Shown: positions 47,044-56,061, counted from the first letter of the stretch. The stretch: DNA of 64,000 bases from JACCXM01 sp046328335 (GCA_046328335.1 JAXLWU010000012.1:85395-149394), one strand, 5' to 3'. Program-made: numbers and translations. The notes: generated from the sequence alone by a model not told the origin.

Positions 47044-47080
47044 CTGCCTTCGACAAGCGACGATACATCGCGCTACACTT
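47044..47080 (+). promoter_or_regulatory. Candidate promoter of sulfatase copy 3, conserved before copy 1
   Basis: TCGACA, an 18-nt spacer and TACACT precede CATAAGAG about 40 bases before the start. Before copy 1 the corresponding region has TAGACTTCG...ACATAAGAGAG and a similar distance, so the block from the -10 to the start is conserved between the two copies, although its -35 there is not clear. Together with the remnant at 46895 this fills the 46696-47122 gap; 46696-46890 shows nothing else. Confidence 0.4.
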
Positions 47081-47122
47081 TCTGCCATACATAAGAGTGT
47101 AGTCTGAACAGGGAGCGTGACG

Positions 47123-48512
47123 GTGTCAGACAGGCTAATCCGGCAACCAAATCCGATGCCTCTCATGGTCCTTATGTTCCTTCTTGTCGCATCAACCGTC
47201 GGCGGACTGATAGGACGACCGGTTGTCGCGGTCGCCGAAGCAAGACCAGACATCGTGCTGGTGCTCTCGGATGATATGAACGATGACGACTGGCGTTCAC
47301 TACCAAAGGCCAAAGCCTTTCTTCCCGCCGAATTTCCGAATTACATCAACACCGATCCCCTCTGCTGTCCGAGCCGCGCCTCGATTCTCACGGGACTCTA
47401 TCCGCACAACCACGGCACTTGGGGGAACGATACTGGCCCGAGCGGAGGTTGGCAGAGCTTCCGCAATCGGGAAGACGCGACCATTGCCACGATGCTCAGC
47501 AAGAGCGGATATCGAACAGGTCTCATCGGGAAGTACCTCAACAACTACGAGCCGAAGGCCGGACCTCGTCCCGGTTGGGACTACTGGTTTGCCTTCGGGA
47601 AACCGGAGTACAAGCCCTTCGACGCGGTCGAGGGACACAAGGTCAAGACCTGGCACAAGTACTCCACTGATGTGGTAGCCACTAAAGCCACGGCGTTCAT
47701 TGCCTCATCCGGGAAGGCAACGCCGCTCTTTGCCTACGTCACGCCGAAGCCCCCACACGCCCCAACTACGCCGCCCAAGCGCTACGCGAAGGACTGCCGT
47801 AACGATCCCGTACCGGTGGTCGACAAGCCGAGTTTCCACGTCAAGATCATCGATGGACCGGCGTATGTCAGCCATGGCATGTCTCACTATGACAAATCGC
47901 GTCTGGTCCATCTTGACCGGAAGCGGCAATGTGCGTTGAAGGCGCTCGATGACCTAATCGTTGACGTCCACGCGGCGCTGGAGAAGCGAGGGCGGCCGTA
48001 TTACCTCTTTGTCGCCAGTGACAACGGCTATCTCCTCGGTGAGCATGGTGGCGTCGGCAAGCGCGCCCCCTACGACGAAAGCACCAGGACGATGATGCGC
48101 GCCACCTCAGGCGGTGGCGCGCCGGCGATTACCGGATCTGACCACCTCGTGGCGAACATCGACTGGATGGCCACATTTGCCGAACTTAGTGGAGCGACGC
48201 CGCCCTATCAGACGGATGGCCAGTCGATCTTGACTGGACCGGAACGAGACCTGATCGTGATTGAAAGCAAGAAACAAGACCACGATGATGTTCGGGACGA
48301 TGCGTTCGAGACGCTGCGCCCCCCATCGTACCGGGGATGCACTTGGCGACAGGCGAAGCATATGTCGGTATTCAGATGGCTTTACCGAATACTACACGGC
48401 AGATGACACGTTTCGGTTGCGCAACGCCCGAAAATCCTCGCCGGTTCGGGTGACGGAGTTGGCGAGACTCCTGCGCACCTATCAGGACTGCCGGGGCGCG
48501 GCCTGCCCGTAA
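47123..48512 (+). pseudogene. Sulfatase copy 3, disrupted by two frameshifts near the 3' end
   Basis: Signal-like N-terminus (LMVLMFLLVASTVGGLIGRP), metal segment DIVLVLSDDMNDDDW, LCCPSRASILTGLYPHNHG with Cys81, GLIGKYLNNY, KPPHAPT and FVASDNGYLLGEHGGVGKR are all intact. Near 48336 one base is missing relative to the paralogues (CGGGGATGCAC should read CGG-GGN-ATG-CAC), and near 48370 another is missing (GTCGGTATTC for GTC-GAG-TAT-TC). The frame as written ends at 48406, giving about 427 residues with a foreign tail. The true C-terminus (SDGFTEYYTADDTFRLRN ... YQDCRGAACP) continues in another frame to 48512. Either a recent pseudogene or assembly error. All catalytic residues precede the damage, so a truncated enzyme could remain active. 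Confidence 0.8.
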
Positions 48513-48540
48513 CGCCCGACTTTTTCTCCACCACGGCCGG

Positions 48541-48568
48541 TTGACAGGGGCGCATGGCGCGATAGGCT
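48541..48568 (+). promoter_or_regulatory. Candidate promoter of the membrane protein gene at 48618
   Basis: Perfect TTGACA (48541-48546), 16-nt spacer and TAGGCT (48563-48568), 49 bases before the ATG. Confidence 0.45.
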
Positions 48569-48617
48569 GAGCGCGGCGGACGCGCCCTCGGCTCATACCG
48601 CGGACAGGAGGCACACC

Positions 48618-49043
48618 ATGACATCGATGGCCGGCGCGACCGGACCAATTCTTGACAATGCCGCCCATGGCGACCTGCGGCCGCTGCGGGTGGTGCTTGT
48701 GCTTCAGGCTTTCTTCGGGCTGCTGTGGGGGATCTCGATGCTCTTTTTCGCCCGGCAGATCGAACTCGGGGAGACATCGGGACAGCACATCGAGAAAATT
48801 GCGATCGAGGGCGCCGCGCACATGATGCTCGTCTTCGGCGCGATCCTCGTCTGGCGGAATCCGTATCAGTCGAAATCGGCGCTGCAGATGATGATCTTCC
48901 TCAACGCGCTCTGGGTCATCACCGATCTCGTCTACATTCCGCTGGTCGGGCTTAGCGACATCGATTTCTACGCCAAGGTCATTGTCAATGCCGTGCTCGC
49001 GGTGGGTCTGTTCTTCACCGGACGCCGGGCGGGCCTGATTTAG
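48618..49043 (+). CDS. Four-helix membrane protein of unknown function
   Basis: A 141-residue protein with four predicted membrane helices, around VVLVLQAFFGLLWGISMLFF, GAAHMMLVFGAILVWR, MMIFLNALWVITDLVYIPLV and VIVNAVLAVGLFFTG. This is a DoxX- or DUF4345-like layout, but no diagnostic motif is seen. AGGAGG lies seven bases before the ATG, indicating strong translation. It has its own promoter candidate and stands alone between the sulfatases and a photolyase on the other strand. Confidence 0.75.
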   Translation: MTSMAGATGPILDNAAHGDLRPLRVVLVLQAFFGLLWGISMLFFARQIELGETSGQHIEKIAIEGAAHMMLVFGAILVWRNPYQSKSALQMMIFLNALWVITDLVYIPLVGLSDIDFYAKVIVNAVLAVGLFFTGRRAGLI

Positions 49044-49244
49044 CGCAGCGCGCGGCGGTCGTGTCGTCCCGACCGCAGGAGGGGCCTCGGCGTAGACATT
49101 GATCCGACGAACGACGAGATTCCTCGCGCCGGAAACCCTCACCCTAACCCCTCTCCCATCGTGATGGACGAGGGGCAGTTTCCGTCGATACCTGCAATCA
49201 ATGCGGAAGTCCTAAACTGGATTGCGCATGTGCGGGTGCGATTC
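49044..49244 (-). repeat. Family A (reverse) and a diverged family B element between convergent genes
   Basis: Family A on the minus strand at 49061-49134 (GTGTCGTCCCGACCGC ... GAGATTCCTCGCGCCGG), followed by a diverged family B element at 49136-49178 (CCCTCACCCTAACCCC ... GGACGAGGGGC). No gene is present. The family A orientation fits the minus-strand photolyase. Confidence 0.55.
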
Positions 49245-50735
49245 TCAGCCGGAACCTCCATCCGCTCCCGATTCGTCCTCGCGCGTCCGCTGATCGACCA
49301 TCCGGATGTAGGCGGCGGTGTCGAACTTTCGAGCCATGCCAGCGGCGGTCATGGGGCGGACGAGCCCAAGAATCGGCTTGTTGGGCGGGAAGGGGCGGTC
49401 GTGGAGACCGCCGATCGACCAGCCGACGCCGGCGTAGCCGTTGGCATCGCGGCCGTCGAGAAAGTAGCGATCGTCGAGGTAGACCGCCAGGTCGAACGCG
49501 TCTTCCGGCTGCGCCGTCCATTGCAGGAGTTGCTTCGCCCAGTACATCCGCAGTCGGTTCGGCATCCAGCCCTCGTGCCGCAACTGGCGCTGCGCCGCGT
49601 CCCAGAGCGGGTCTCCGGTCTGGCCGGCCTCGATACGATCCGGGGACATGATGACCGGGCGGGGATCGTGCCGATGCTGGTCGAGCGTCGCCCGGCCCCA
49701 GGCGGGGAGTCCCTGCCAGCGATCGTACGCGGGTTGGCGCTGACAGTAGTTGATCGCCAGTTCACGCTGGGTCACCAATTCGTCGAGAAAGGCGAGGAGC
49801 GGCGCATCCTCGACAGCCTCGTCGGGATGACCGATGGCGATGCCGCCCGGCGCCAGCCACGAGCGGTCGCCGACCCGCGCCGCAATCGCGGCGCGGGCCA
49901 CCTCCAACGGCGAAATCTGCCCGAAGTGCAGATAGGGGGAGAGTTCGCTGTGCGGGTCTCGTTCCGGCTGGTTCCGCTGGTCGGGATACGTGGCGAGGCG
50001 CCCGGTGATGAATCGGTTCAGGCGGATCAGGGCCTCGGCACGGCCGCCGACGAAGCGGGGCGATGCCGACATCGTACGATCGAGCGGCAACGTGTCGATC
50101 AGTGCGATCGGGTCGACATCGTCGCTCATCCCAAACTCGGCGCGGAGGAGGGGGTCGCGGTCTGGCGCGGCGGCGAGGAAGTCATTTGCCGCGATGGCGC
50201 GCCACAGTTTGGGCCGGATGGTCCGCGCCGCGAATTCCATCTTCGGAAAGAGTGAGGGCGACGCGATCGTGTCGCTCGCGACCGCGACGAGTGGGATGGA
50301 TACACGCGCCGCGATCTCGTCCCGCCAGCAACAGCCGGTGCGTAACGGATCGGCATCGGTGATGAGCGCGGCCGCACCCAGTTCATCCGCCAGACGCGGC
50401 ACGAGATCGACGGGATCGCCGGCACGCAACCACCAGCCAACACCACGCTCCCGGAATGCTGTCGCGGTTTCGCGCAGCCCCTCGGCCATGAAGCGATAGG
50501 CGCGGTAGGTGGCGCCGGGGTAGGACGGGGTGAGGACAAAGACGGCAACCACTGGCAGGCGGAGGTGATTGGCCAGGTTTATCGCGACATTTGCGGCGCG
50601 GTTGCCGGTAGCGCGCTGCGCCCGCTGTACCCAGAGCATGACGCAGCGTCCCTCCGCATGCGGTTGCCCTGGCCGCAAGAGATCGATCCACGGAGCATCT
50701 GGCGATCCGCTGAGATACTCGCTAACGTCTCCCAT
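49245..50735 (-). CDS. Class II deoxyribodipyrimidine photolyase
   Basis: Light-driven FAD enzyme that splits cyclobutane pyrimidine dimers. The N-terminal antenna domain shows CVMLWVQRAQRATGNRAANVAINLAN, typical of class II enzymes, which read MLWVQRAQR or similar. The FAD domain contains SELSPYLHFGQISPLEVARA, FLDELVTQRELAINYC and DPLWDAAQRQLRHEGWMPN, followed by RLRMYWAKQLLQWTAQPEDAF, all class II hallmarks. The C-terminus GYAGVGWSIGGLHDRPF is also characteristic. ATG 50735 gives 496 residues; GGGGGAG is only three bases upstream, so an upstream non-ATG start cannot be excluded. The frame continues to 52118 on the same strand but that part is antisense to real genes. Confidence 0.92.
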   Translation of the reverse strand: MGDVSEYLSGSPDAPWIDLLRPGQPHAEGRCVMLWVQRAQRATGNRAANVAINLANHLRLPVVAVFVLTPSYPGATYRAYRFMAEGLRETATAFRERGVGWWLRAGDPVDLVPRLADELGAAALITDADPLRTGCCWRDEIAARVSIPLVAVASDTIASPSLFPKMEFAARTIRPKLWRAIAANDFLAAAPDRDPLLRAEFGMSDDVDPIALIDTLPLDRTMSASPRFVGGRAEALIRLNRFITGRLATYPDQRNQPERDPHSELSPYLHFGQISPLEVARAAIAARVGDRSWLAPGGIAIGHPDEAVEDAPLLAFLDELVTQRELAINYCQRQPAYDRWQGLPAWGRATLDQHRHDPRPVIMSPDRIEAGQTGDPLWDAAQRQLRHEGWMPNRLRMYWAKQLLQWTAQPEDAFDLAVYLDDRYFLDGRDANGYAGVGWSIGGLHDRPFPPNKPILGLVRPMTAAGMARKFDTAAYIRMVDQRTREDESGADGGSG

Positions 50736-50781
50736 CGACTCCCCCAGGCAGGTGCGCCAGCCCTCGCGCCGCGACGGCAAC

Positions 50782-50817
50782 GATGCCAAGAATGCCAAGA
50801 GTGCCAAGAATGCCAGA
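50782..50817. repeat. Four tandem 9-bp units (ATGCCAAGA)
   Basis: ATGCCAAGA, ATGCCAAGA, GTGCCAAGA, ATGCCAGAG. It lies in the 291-base gap (50736-51026) between divergent photolyase and desulfhydrase-like genes. Nothing else is recognised in this gap. Confidence 0.8.
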
Positions 50818-51026
50818 GCCATCGACGTGATCGGGTGAGATTCGCTACCGCCGGGAGCGATCCGGGTTTTGCGGTGAATGTGCGGCATTGTTGCCGGGAG
50901 GAGCATCCGGGAGCGAGGGCGGAACGCACAATGGGGCAGAGGAACGGGTTCGGTGGCGACGCGGGCGCGGTGTGATAATCCCAGGCGGTTCGACAGCCGC
51001 GATGAGCGATCAGGAGTGTGCTCACG

Positions 51027-52010
51027 ATGCAACTTGCCACGTTGCCCCGGTTTCCCCTGGCCACGACACCGACCCCACTGCAACGAGTGGAAACGTTCGA
51101 GTTGGCCCTCGGCAACGACAGTCCCGCGATCTACATCAAGCGCGACGACTTGACCGGTCTCGCCTTTGGCGGGAACAAGGCGCGCAAACTGGAGTATCTC
51201 GTCGCCGATGCGCTTGCTGTCGGCGCAACCGCCCTGATCAGCGAGGGAGCGGTGCAATCGAACCACGCCCGAATGACCGCCGCCGCCGCCGCGGTGGCGG
51301 GGCTGCGCTGTGCGCTGGTGCTGGATGCCAGGCATGGGACGGACGTGAAGGGAAATCTGCTGCTGGATCATCTGCTCGGGGCCGAGGTGCATATCGTCCC
51401 CGACGCGGCCCGGGCCGAAACGATGGAAGCGGTGGCAGCCGAGTTGCGGGAGAGCGGCGAAACGCCATATGTCATCCCGACCGGGGGCAGCGTGCCACTC
51501 GGGGCGGCGTCCTATGTGGCGGCCACGCTCGAACTGCTGCAGCAACTCAACGAGGTCGAGGAAGCCCCGCGCCGCCTTTACCATGCGACCGGTTCGCTGG
51601 GGACGCAGGCCGGTCTCGTGGTTGGGGCGCGGGCGTTCTCCGCGCCGTATGCGGTCTACGGCGTCGCGGTCTCGCACCCGCGTGAGGCGCTGATCGCGAA
51701 AGGGATCAGCCTGGCGAACGAGACGGCGGCTCTGCTCGATCTCGATGCCGAGTTCACGGCGGACGACGTGGTGATCGACGGCGGATTCGTGGGCGAGCGC
51801 TACGGGGTGGCGACTGAAGGGGGCCTGGAGGCGATCCGGCTCCTCGCCCGTACGGAGGGGATCCTGCTCGATCCCGTCTACTCGGGGAAGGCCATGGCTG
51901 CTCTCATCGATCACATTCGGAGCGGTGACCTGTCCCACGCTGATACGGTGGCTTTTCTCCACACCGGCGGTGGCCCGTCGCTCTTCGCCTTTGGCACGGC
52001 GCTCCTGTAA
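51027..52010 (+). CDS. D-cysteine desulfhydrase / ACC deaminase family PLP enzyme
   Basis: A 327-residue fold-type II PLP enzyme. The PLP lysine is in LAFGGNKARKLEYLVADAL. SEGAVQSNHARMTAAAAA carries the substrate-binding Ser/Gln/Asn. YHATGSLGTQAGLVVGA is the phosphate-binding loop and FLHTGGGPSLFAF the C-terminal motif. The family includes D-cysteine desulfhydrase (DcyD) and 1-aminocyclopropane-1-carboxylate deaminase. Key residues that separate these cannot be judged safely by eye, although the general context favours a D-amino acid enzyme. ATG 51027 has AGGAG ten bases upstream; GTG 51018 is an alternative. Confidence 0.88.
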   Translation: MQLATLPRFPLATTPTPLQRVETFELALGNDSPAIYIKRDDLTGLAFGGNKARKLEYLVADALAVGATALISEGAVQSNHARMTAAAAAVAGLRCALVLDARHGTDVKGNLLLDHLLGAEVHIVPDAARAETMEAVAAELRESGETPYVIPTGGSVPLGAASYVAATLELLQQLNEVEEAPRRLYHATGSLGTQAGLVVGARAFSAPYAVYGVAVSHPREALIAKGISLANETAALLDLDAEFTADDVVIDGGFVGERYGVATEGGLEAIRLLARTEGILLDPVYSGKAMAALIDHIRSGDLSHADTVAFLHTGGGPSLFAFGTALL

Positions 52011-52050
52011 AGTGACGGCCGGAATATCCGCAAGGGACGTGAGGAACGGC

Positions 52051-52788
52051 ATGGCGATCAAAGTCACCGTCTGGAATGAATACCGGCACGAGCGCGAAGA
52101 TGAAGCGATTGCCCGCATCTATCCCGATGGCATCCATGGGGCGATCGCGGCGGGGCTGAACGCGGCCGGCGGCTTCGACGTGCGGACCGCCACGCTCGAT
52201 GAGGCGGAGCACGGGCTGACCGCGGATGTGCTCGCGGATACCGAGGTGCTGACCTGGTGGGGGCACAAGGCCCACGCTGCCGTTGCCGACGAGATCGTGG
52301 AGCGGGTCAAGCGTCGCGTGCTCGATGGCATGGGGCTGGTGGTGCTCCACTCCGGGCACCATTCAAAACTGTTCAAGGCGCTGATGGGGACGACGGCCAA
52401 TCTGAAATGGCGGGAGGCGAACGACAAGGAACGCCTCTGGGTCGTGAATCCGAGTCACCCGATTGTCGATGGCATCGGCGAGTACATCGAGCTCCCGCAA
52501 GAGGAGATGTACGGGGAGTTCTTCGACATTCCCCAACCGGATGACCTCGTGTTCGTCAGTTGGTTTACCGGCGGCGAGATCTTCCGCAGCGGCTGCTGCT
52601 ACCAGCGGGGTCAGGGGAAGATCTTCTATTTCCGGCCCGGCCACGAGACGTATCCGACGTACCACAACGCTGAGATCCAGCGGGTGATCGCCAATGGGGT
52701 GCGCTGGGCGGCTCCGGTCAATGGCCCCGTGCCGCAGTTCGGGCTGAACGGCCCCAACGCGCCGCTGGAGCCGTTGCCGCCGCGGTAA
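52051..52788 (+). CDS. ThuA-like (trehalose utilization) domain protein
   Basis: A 245-residue protein of the ThuA-like glutamine-amidotransferase-fold family. KVTVWNEYRHEREDEAIARIYPDGIHGAIA, VLADTEVLTWWGHKAHAAVADEIV, GMGLVVLHSGHHSKLFKALMG, and GQGKIFYFRPGHETYPTYHN match the family's usual blocks. Some members act in disaccharide catabolism, but for the bacterial soluble form the reaction is unclear. ATG 52051 with GAGGAA upstream. It lies 40 bases after the desulfhydrase-like gene and is probably co-transcribed. A terminator follows. Confidence 0.88.
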   Translation: MAIKVTVWNEYRHEREDEAIARIYPDGIHGAIAAGLNAAGGFDVRTATLDEAEHGLTADVLADTEVLTWWGHKAHAAVADEIVERVKRRVLDGMGLVVLHSGHHSKLFKALMGTTANLKWREANDKERLWVVNPSHPIVDGIGEYIELPQEEMYGEFFDIPQPDDLVFVSWFTGGEIFRSGCCYQRGQGKIFYFRPGHETYPTYHNAEIQRVIANGVRWAAPVNGPVPQFGLNGPNAPLEPLPPR

Positions 52789-52833
52789 TTGGGGAGCGTT
52801 CCTCCCGGCTGCCATTAGCGGACGCGGGGTGCG

Positions 52834-52955
52834 CCCTCACCCCCATTCCCTCCCTCGTCGAGCCGCCCGACAATGGAATGGGAGGTGGTTCGGTCTCGTC
52901 GCGTGACCCCTCACCCCAACCCCTCTCCCCGCGCACGCGGAGAGGGGCTTTTGGT
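52834..52955 (+). terminator. Family B terminator region after the ThuA-like gene
   Basis: The hairpin at 52920-52947 (CCCCTCTC with GAGAGGGG, plus CGCG/CGCG inside, two unpaired C) is followed by CTTTT at 52948-52952. The prefix CCCTCACCCC occurs twice (about 52832 and 52907). It reads with the ThuA-like gene; the convergent helicase ends at 53031. Confidence 0.75.
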
Positions 52956-53030
52956 GGCTTTACCGGCGATGGAGATTCAGTGGCACGGGAAAAGCAGGGG
53001 GAGCCGGCAACGCGCGGCTCCTGTCCCGAA

Positions 53031-54896
53031 TTAGCGGTGATCGTCCCGGCGCGATTTGAAGCGGGGTGAACCGCCGCGGTCGGGGCGGTCGCTCCGCTCG
53101 TAGCGGCGTGGGGACCGCTCGTCGCCCTCGCGGCTGGTCCGGGTGCCGCCGACGAATGGCGAACGGCGCGGTGGGCGGTCATCGCGATAGCCACCCCGAT
53201 CGCGCGAGGGCGGCGCGTCATCGAGGCGGGCGATCTCCACGTTGACCGGCCGTCCCTTGATCTTGGCGCCGCGCATTGCACCCAGCACGCGATCGACGAA
53301 CTCGCGCGGGATGTCGACGAAGGCATAGTCATCGAAGATGTCGATCGCGCCGATGGCGCGGCCGGGGATGCCCGCTTCGTTGGCAATGGCGCCGACAAAG
53401 TCCTGGGGCCGCGCGCCCTGATTCCGCCCGACGTTGATGAAGAGGCGCACCATGCCAGTTTCGCCGCGGGGTCCCTGGGGCCGCGGCGCGGCGGCGGCGA
53501 AGGTGGCGACGTCGTCCTCGACCTGCTCCGGGGTCGTCGTGCGGCCCGTTTCCTCGGCGTAGAGCTTGAGGATGGCCGCGGCCACTTCGGCGGCATCGTA
53601 TTCATCCGCGAGATCGTTGATGGTATCGAGATACGGGGTGTAGTTGCCGTCCTCGGTGGCCAGCACAGCGCGGATCTGCTGCTTGAGCGCTTCCCGGCGC
53701 CGCTCCGCGACATCGGCCAGGGTCGGCAACCGCCGGGGCTCGATCCTGGCGCGCACCGTCCGCTCGATCTGGCGCAGCCAGCGCACCTCGCGGGGCGTGA
53801 TGAGGGTGATCGCTTCTCCGGCGCGTCCGGCGCGGCCGGTGCGGCCGATGCGGTGCACGTAGGCCTCGGCGCTTTCCGGGATGTCGTAGTTGATGACATG
53901 CGACACGTCCGGGATGTCCAGCCCGCGCGCCGCGACGTCGGTGGCGATTAGGACATCGGCCTGACCCGAGCGGAAGCGGCGCATGACCCGGTCGCGCTGG
54001 GCCTGGGACAGGTCGCCATGGAGGGTTTCCACCGCGTAGCCGCGGGCCATCAACGCCTCGCCCAGTTCATCGACGCCGACCTTGGTGCGGCAGAAGATCA
54101 TCGTCGATTGCGGTGTCTCGGCATCGAGAATGCGGGTCAGCGCATCGACCTTGCGCGCCCGCGGCACTTCGAACGATGACTGCCGCACCTGCGGCACCGT
54201 CATTTGCTTGCCGGCGATGGTGATGCGGCGTGGATTGCGCAGATAGCGCGACGCGAGGTCGGCGATGCGCGGCGGGATGGTGGCGGAGAAGAGGGCGGTC
54301 TGCCGCGTCTCCGGCGCCTGCTCGAGGATCCACTCGATATCCTCGATGAAGCCCATGTCGAGCATTTCATCCGCTTCATCGAGCACGAAGAAGCGAACGT
54401 TGTCGAGTTTGAGGGTGCCGCGGCGCATGTGATCCATCACCCGGCCCGGGGTGCCGACCACGATCTGTACGCCGCGCTGCAGGCCGCGGAACTGCCGTTC
54501 ATACGGCTGCCCGCCGTAGATCGGCAGGGTTTCGACTTCCTTGTGCCGGCCGTACTTGTGGAGCGCCTCGGCGACCTGGATGGCGAGTTCGCGGGTCGGG
54601 GTCAGGATGAGCGCCTGCACGGCGCGGTTGCGGGGATCGATCGTCTCGATGATCGGGAGACCAAAGGCGGCCGTCTTGCCCGACCCGGTTTGCGCCTGGG
54701 CAATGACATCGGCGCCCGCGAGGAGCACCGGCAGCGTTTCGATCTGGATCGGCGTCGGCGCTTCGTAGCCAACATCCTTGAGGGACTTGAGCAGCGCTCC
54801 GCTCAACCCGAGATCTTCAAACGTCGGCGTCGCTTCGGTTTCGGCTGGCGCGTTTGCCGGCAGGGTTGCGGTATCCGCGGGAGAGGTGTCGGTCAC
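53031..54896 (-). CDS. deaD: DEAD-box RNA helicase (DeaD/CsdA type)
   Basis: ATP-dependent RNA helicase for ribosome assembly and mRNA turnover, especially in the cold. Motifs in order: Q motif PTPIQIETLPVLL, motif I AQTGSGKT, Ia PTRELAIQV, motif II VLDEADEMLDMGF, motif III SATIPP, motif V ATDVAARGLDIP and motif VI YVHRIGRTGRAG. A helical linker and the DbpA/CsdA RNA-binding domain (MVRLFINVGRNQGARPQDFVG, AIDIFDDYAFVDIPREFVD) follow. A disordered Arg/Asp/Gly-rich tail ends the 621-residue protein. This layout is CsdA rather than DbpA or RhlE. GTG start with AGGAG six bases upstream. Confidence 0.96.
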   Translation of the reverse strand: MTDTSPADTATLPANAPAETEATPTFEDLGLSGALLKSLKDVGYEAPTPIQIETLPVLLAGADVIAQAQTGSGKTAAFGLPIIETIDPRNRAVQALILTPTRELAIQVAEALHKYGRHKEVETLPIYGGQPYERQFRGLQRGVQIVVGTPGRVMDHMRRGTLKLDNVRFFVLDEADEMLDMGFIEDIEWILEQAPETRQTALFSATIPPRIADLASRYLRNPRRITIAGKQMTVPQVRQSSFEVPRARKVDALTRILDAETPQSTMIFCRTKVGVDELGEALMARGYAVETLHGDLSQAQRDRVMRRFRSGQADVLIATDVAARGLDIPDVSHVINYDIPESAEAYVHRIGRTGRAGRAGEAITLITPREVRWLRQIERTVRARIEPRRLPTLADVAERRREALKQQIRAVLATEDGNYTPYLDTINDLADEYDAAEVAAAILKLYAEETGRTTTPEQVEDDVATFAAAAPRPQGPRGETGMVRLFINVGRNQGARPQDFVGAIANEAGIPGRAIGAIDIFDDYAFVDIPREFVDRVLGAMRGAKIKGRPVNVEIARLDDAPPSRDRGGYRDDRPPRRSPFVGGTRTSREGDERSPRRYERSDRPDRGGSPRFKSRRDDHR

Positions 54897-55119
54897 GAGG
54901 TACTCCTGGTCGTGGGAACTGGTCGGTTGCAGGTCGCCGCGCGCCAGATCGCCAGCGCCAGCCGATCACAAGGTCTCAACTGTACTCTGAATATGGGCGA
55001 GGCGATTGTGGGGCCGGGCGCACGGTTCTGGTTCAATTGGCGTCGTTGGATCAGATGGAATGGCGTCGTCGCGTCAGGTGATGACGGCGGCGGGCAAGAC
55101 GAGGTTTCTGGAGGAAGGT

Positions 55120-55491
55120 ATGCCGTTCCCGATTTCCGATGCGGAAGCCGCGACCCTGACGCTGGACGAGTACGGGCCACTCTCGGCTCCGGTGGGGACT
55201 GCGCTCGATGGCCCGATGCCGACCGCCGGCAAGGTCTTCTGGCGGAGCGACAACGGCGCGATCATGACCGGGGTGTGGGAGGTCGGCGCGGGCCGCATGC
55301 GCGCCGATTTCGGGAACGACGGCGAAATGGTCCATGTCGTCGCCGGGACCATCGAGGCGCGAAGCGATGACGGGGAAGAGCTGACGATCGGCCCCGGCGA
55401 GAGCGCGACCTTCCCGCCACACTGGAAGGGCGTCTGGACGATGGCAACCCCGATGCGCAAGCTCTACTGCACCTTCAGATTCGACACGTAG
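55120..55491 (+). CDS. Cupin-domain protein (DUF861/EutQ-like)
   Basis: A 123-residue single cupin. The two cupin motifs are recognisable: GVWEVGAGRMRADFGNDGEMVHVVAGTIEAR and LTIGPGESATFPPHWKGVWT. The pattern GVWxxxxGxxxxxF and PGESATFPPHWKG fits the (S)-ureidoglycine aminohydrolase-like DUF861 group, often with unknown substrate. ATG 55120 is preceded by GGAGG five bases away; the longer frame from 55006 is not needed. It is an isolated gene between the divergent helicase and repeats. Confidence 0.85.
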   Translation: MPFPISDAEAATLTLDEYGPLSAPVGTALDGPMPTAGKVFWRSDNGAIMTGVWEVGAGRMRADFGNDGEMVHVVAGTIEARSDDGEELTIGPGESATFPPHWKGVWTMATPMRKLYCTFRFDT

Positions 55492-55950
55492 AGCACGCGG
55501 TGTTTCGCTGCTATCGGGCATCTCGAAGCAGCATGACATCGACCTGATCGGCCATGGTGGCGATGCTTGCGCCGCCGCGTCGCGCCTGTTGGGATCGGAT
55601 CAGATGACCGGCTCGCTCCCTGAGCCCGTTCCAATCCTCATCATCGTGACTGCTGGCGCCGATCTGACGTCAACGCGGCGATGCGAGCAGGTCAGCGACG
55701 CGCATGGGGCAGGCTTCGCCCGCGGGCGGCCGCAAGAATACCGATGTCCATGGCGTCTCCTACCGCTTCCGGGTGATTCCTGCCGTTTCCTCATCAGGCG
55801 CGCCCTCACCCCAACCCCTCGCCCTGTGCGCAGGGCGAGGGGCTTTGGGCTCATTGTGTGAGGCGCGGGAATCCCTGGTAGCCTCCTCGTTGCCAGTGCC
55901 TCCCCCTGTCAGATTCCGATGGGAGAGGGGCTTTCGTCTCAGTTCGTGTC
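55492..55950 (+). terminator. Two family B hairpins in a gene-free stretch after the cupin gene
   Basis: The first hairpin is perfect: CCCCTCGCCCTG (55815-55826), loop TGCG, CAGGGCGAGGGG (55831-55842), then CTTT. The second (about 55897-55936) is imperfect and ends GGGAGAGGGGCTTTCG. Both read with the upstream cupin gene. Positions 55492-55795 hold nothing I recognise. Confidence 0.65.
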
Positions 55951-56061
55951 GTCCCCAACAGGTGAAAACGCTCGATTTCAACCCCTACCTCTGCGCGGAC
56001 CAGGATCGACCGCTCGATCGGCGCCGGGGCGCGGCGCGCCCGCACCACTGGTCGCGCAACC

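Noticed and set aside
50736..52118. Upstream continuation of the photolyase frame to about 957 codons
   Set aside because: The extension is antisense to the desulfhydrase-like gene and has no domain; the class II photolyase is complete from 50735.
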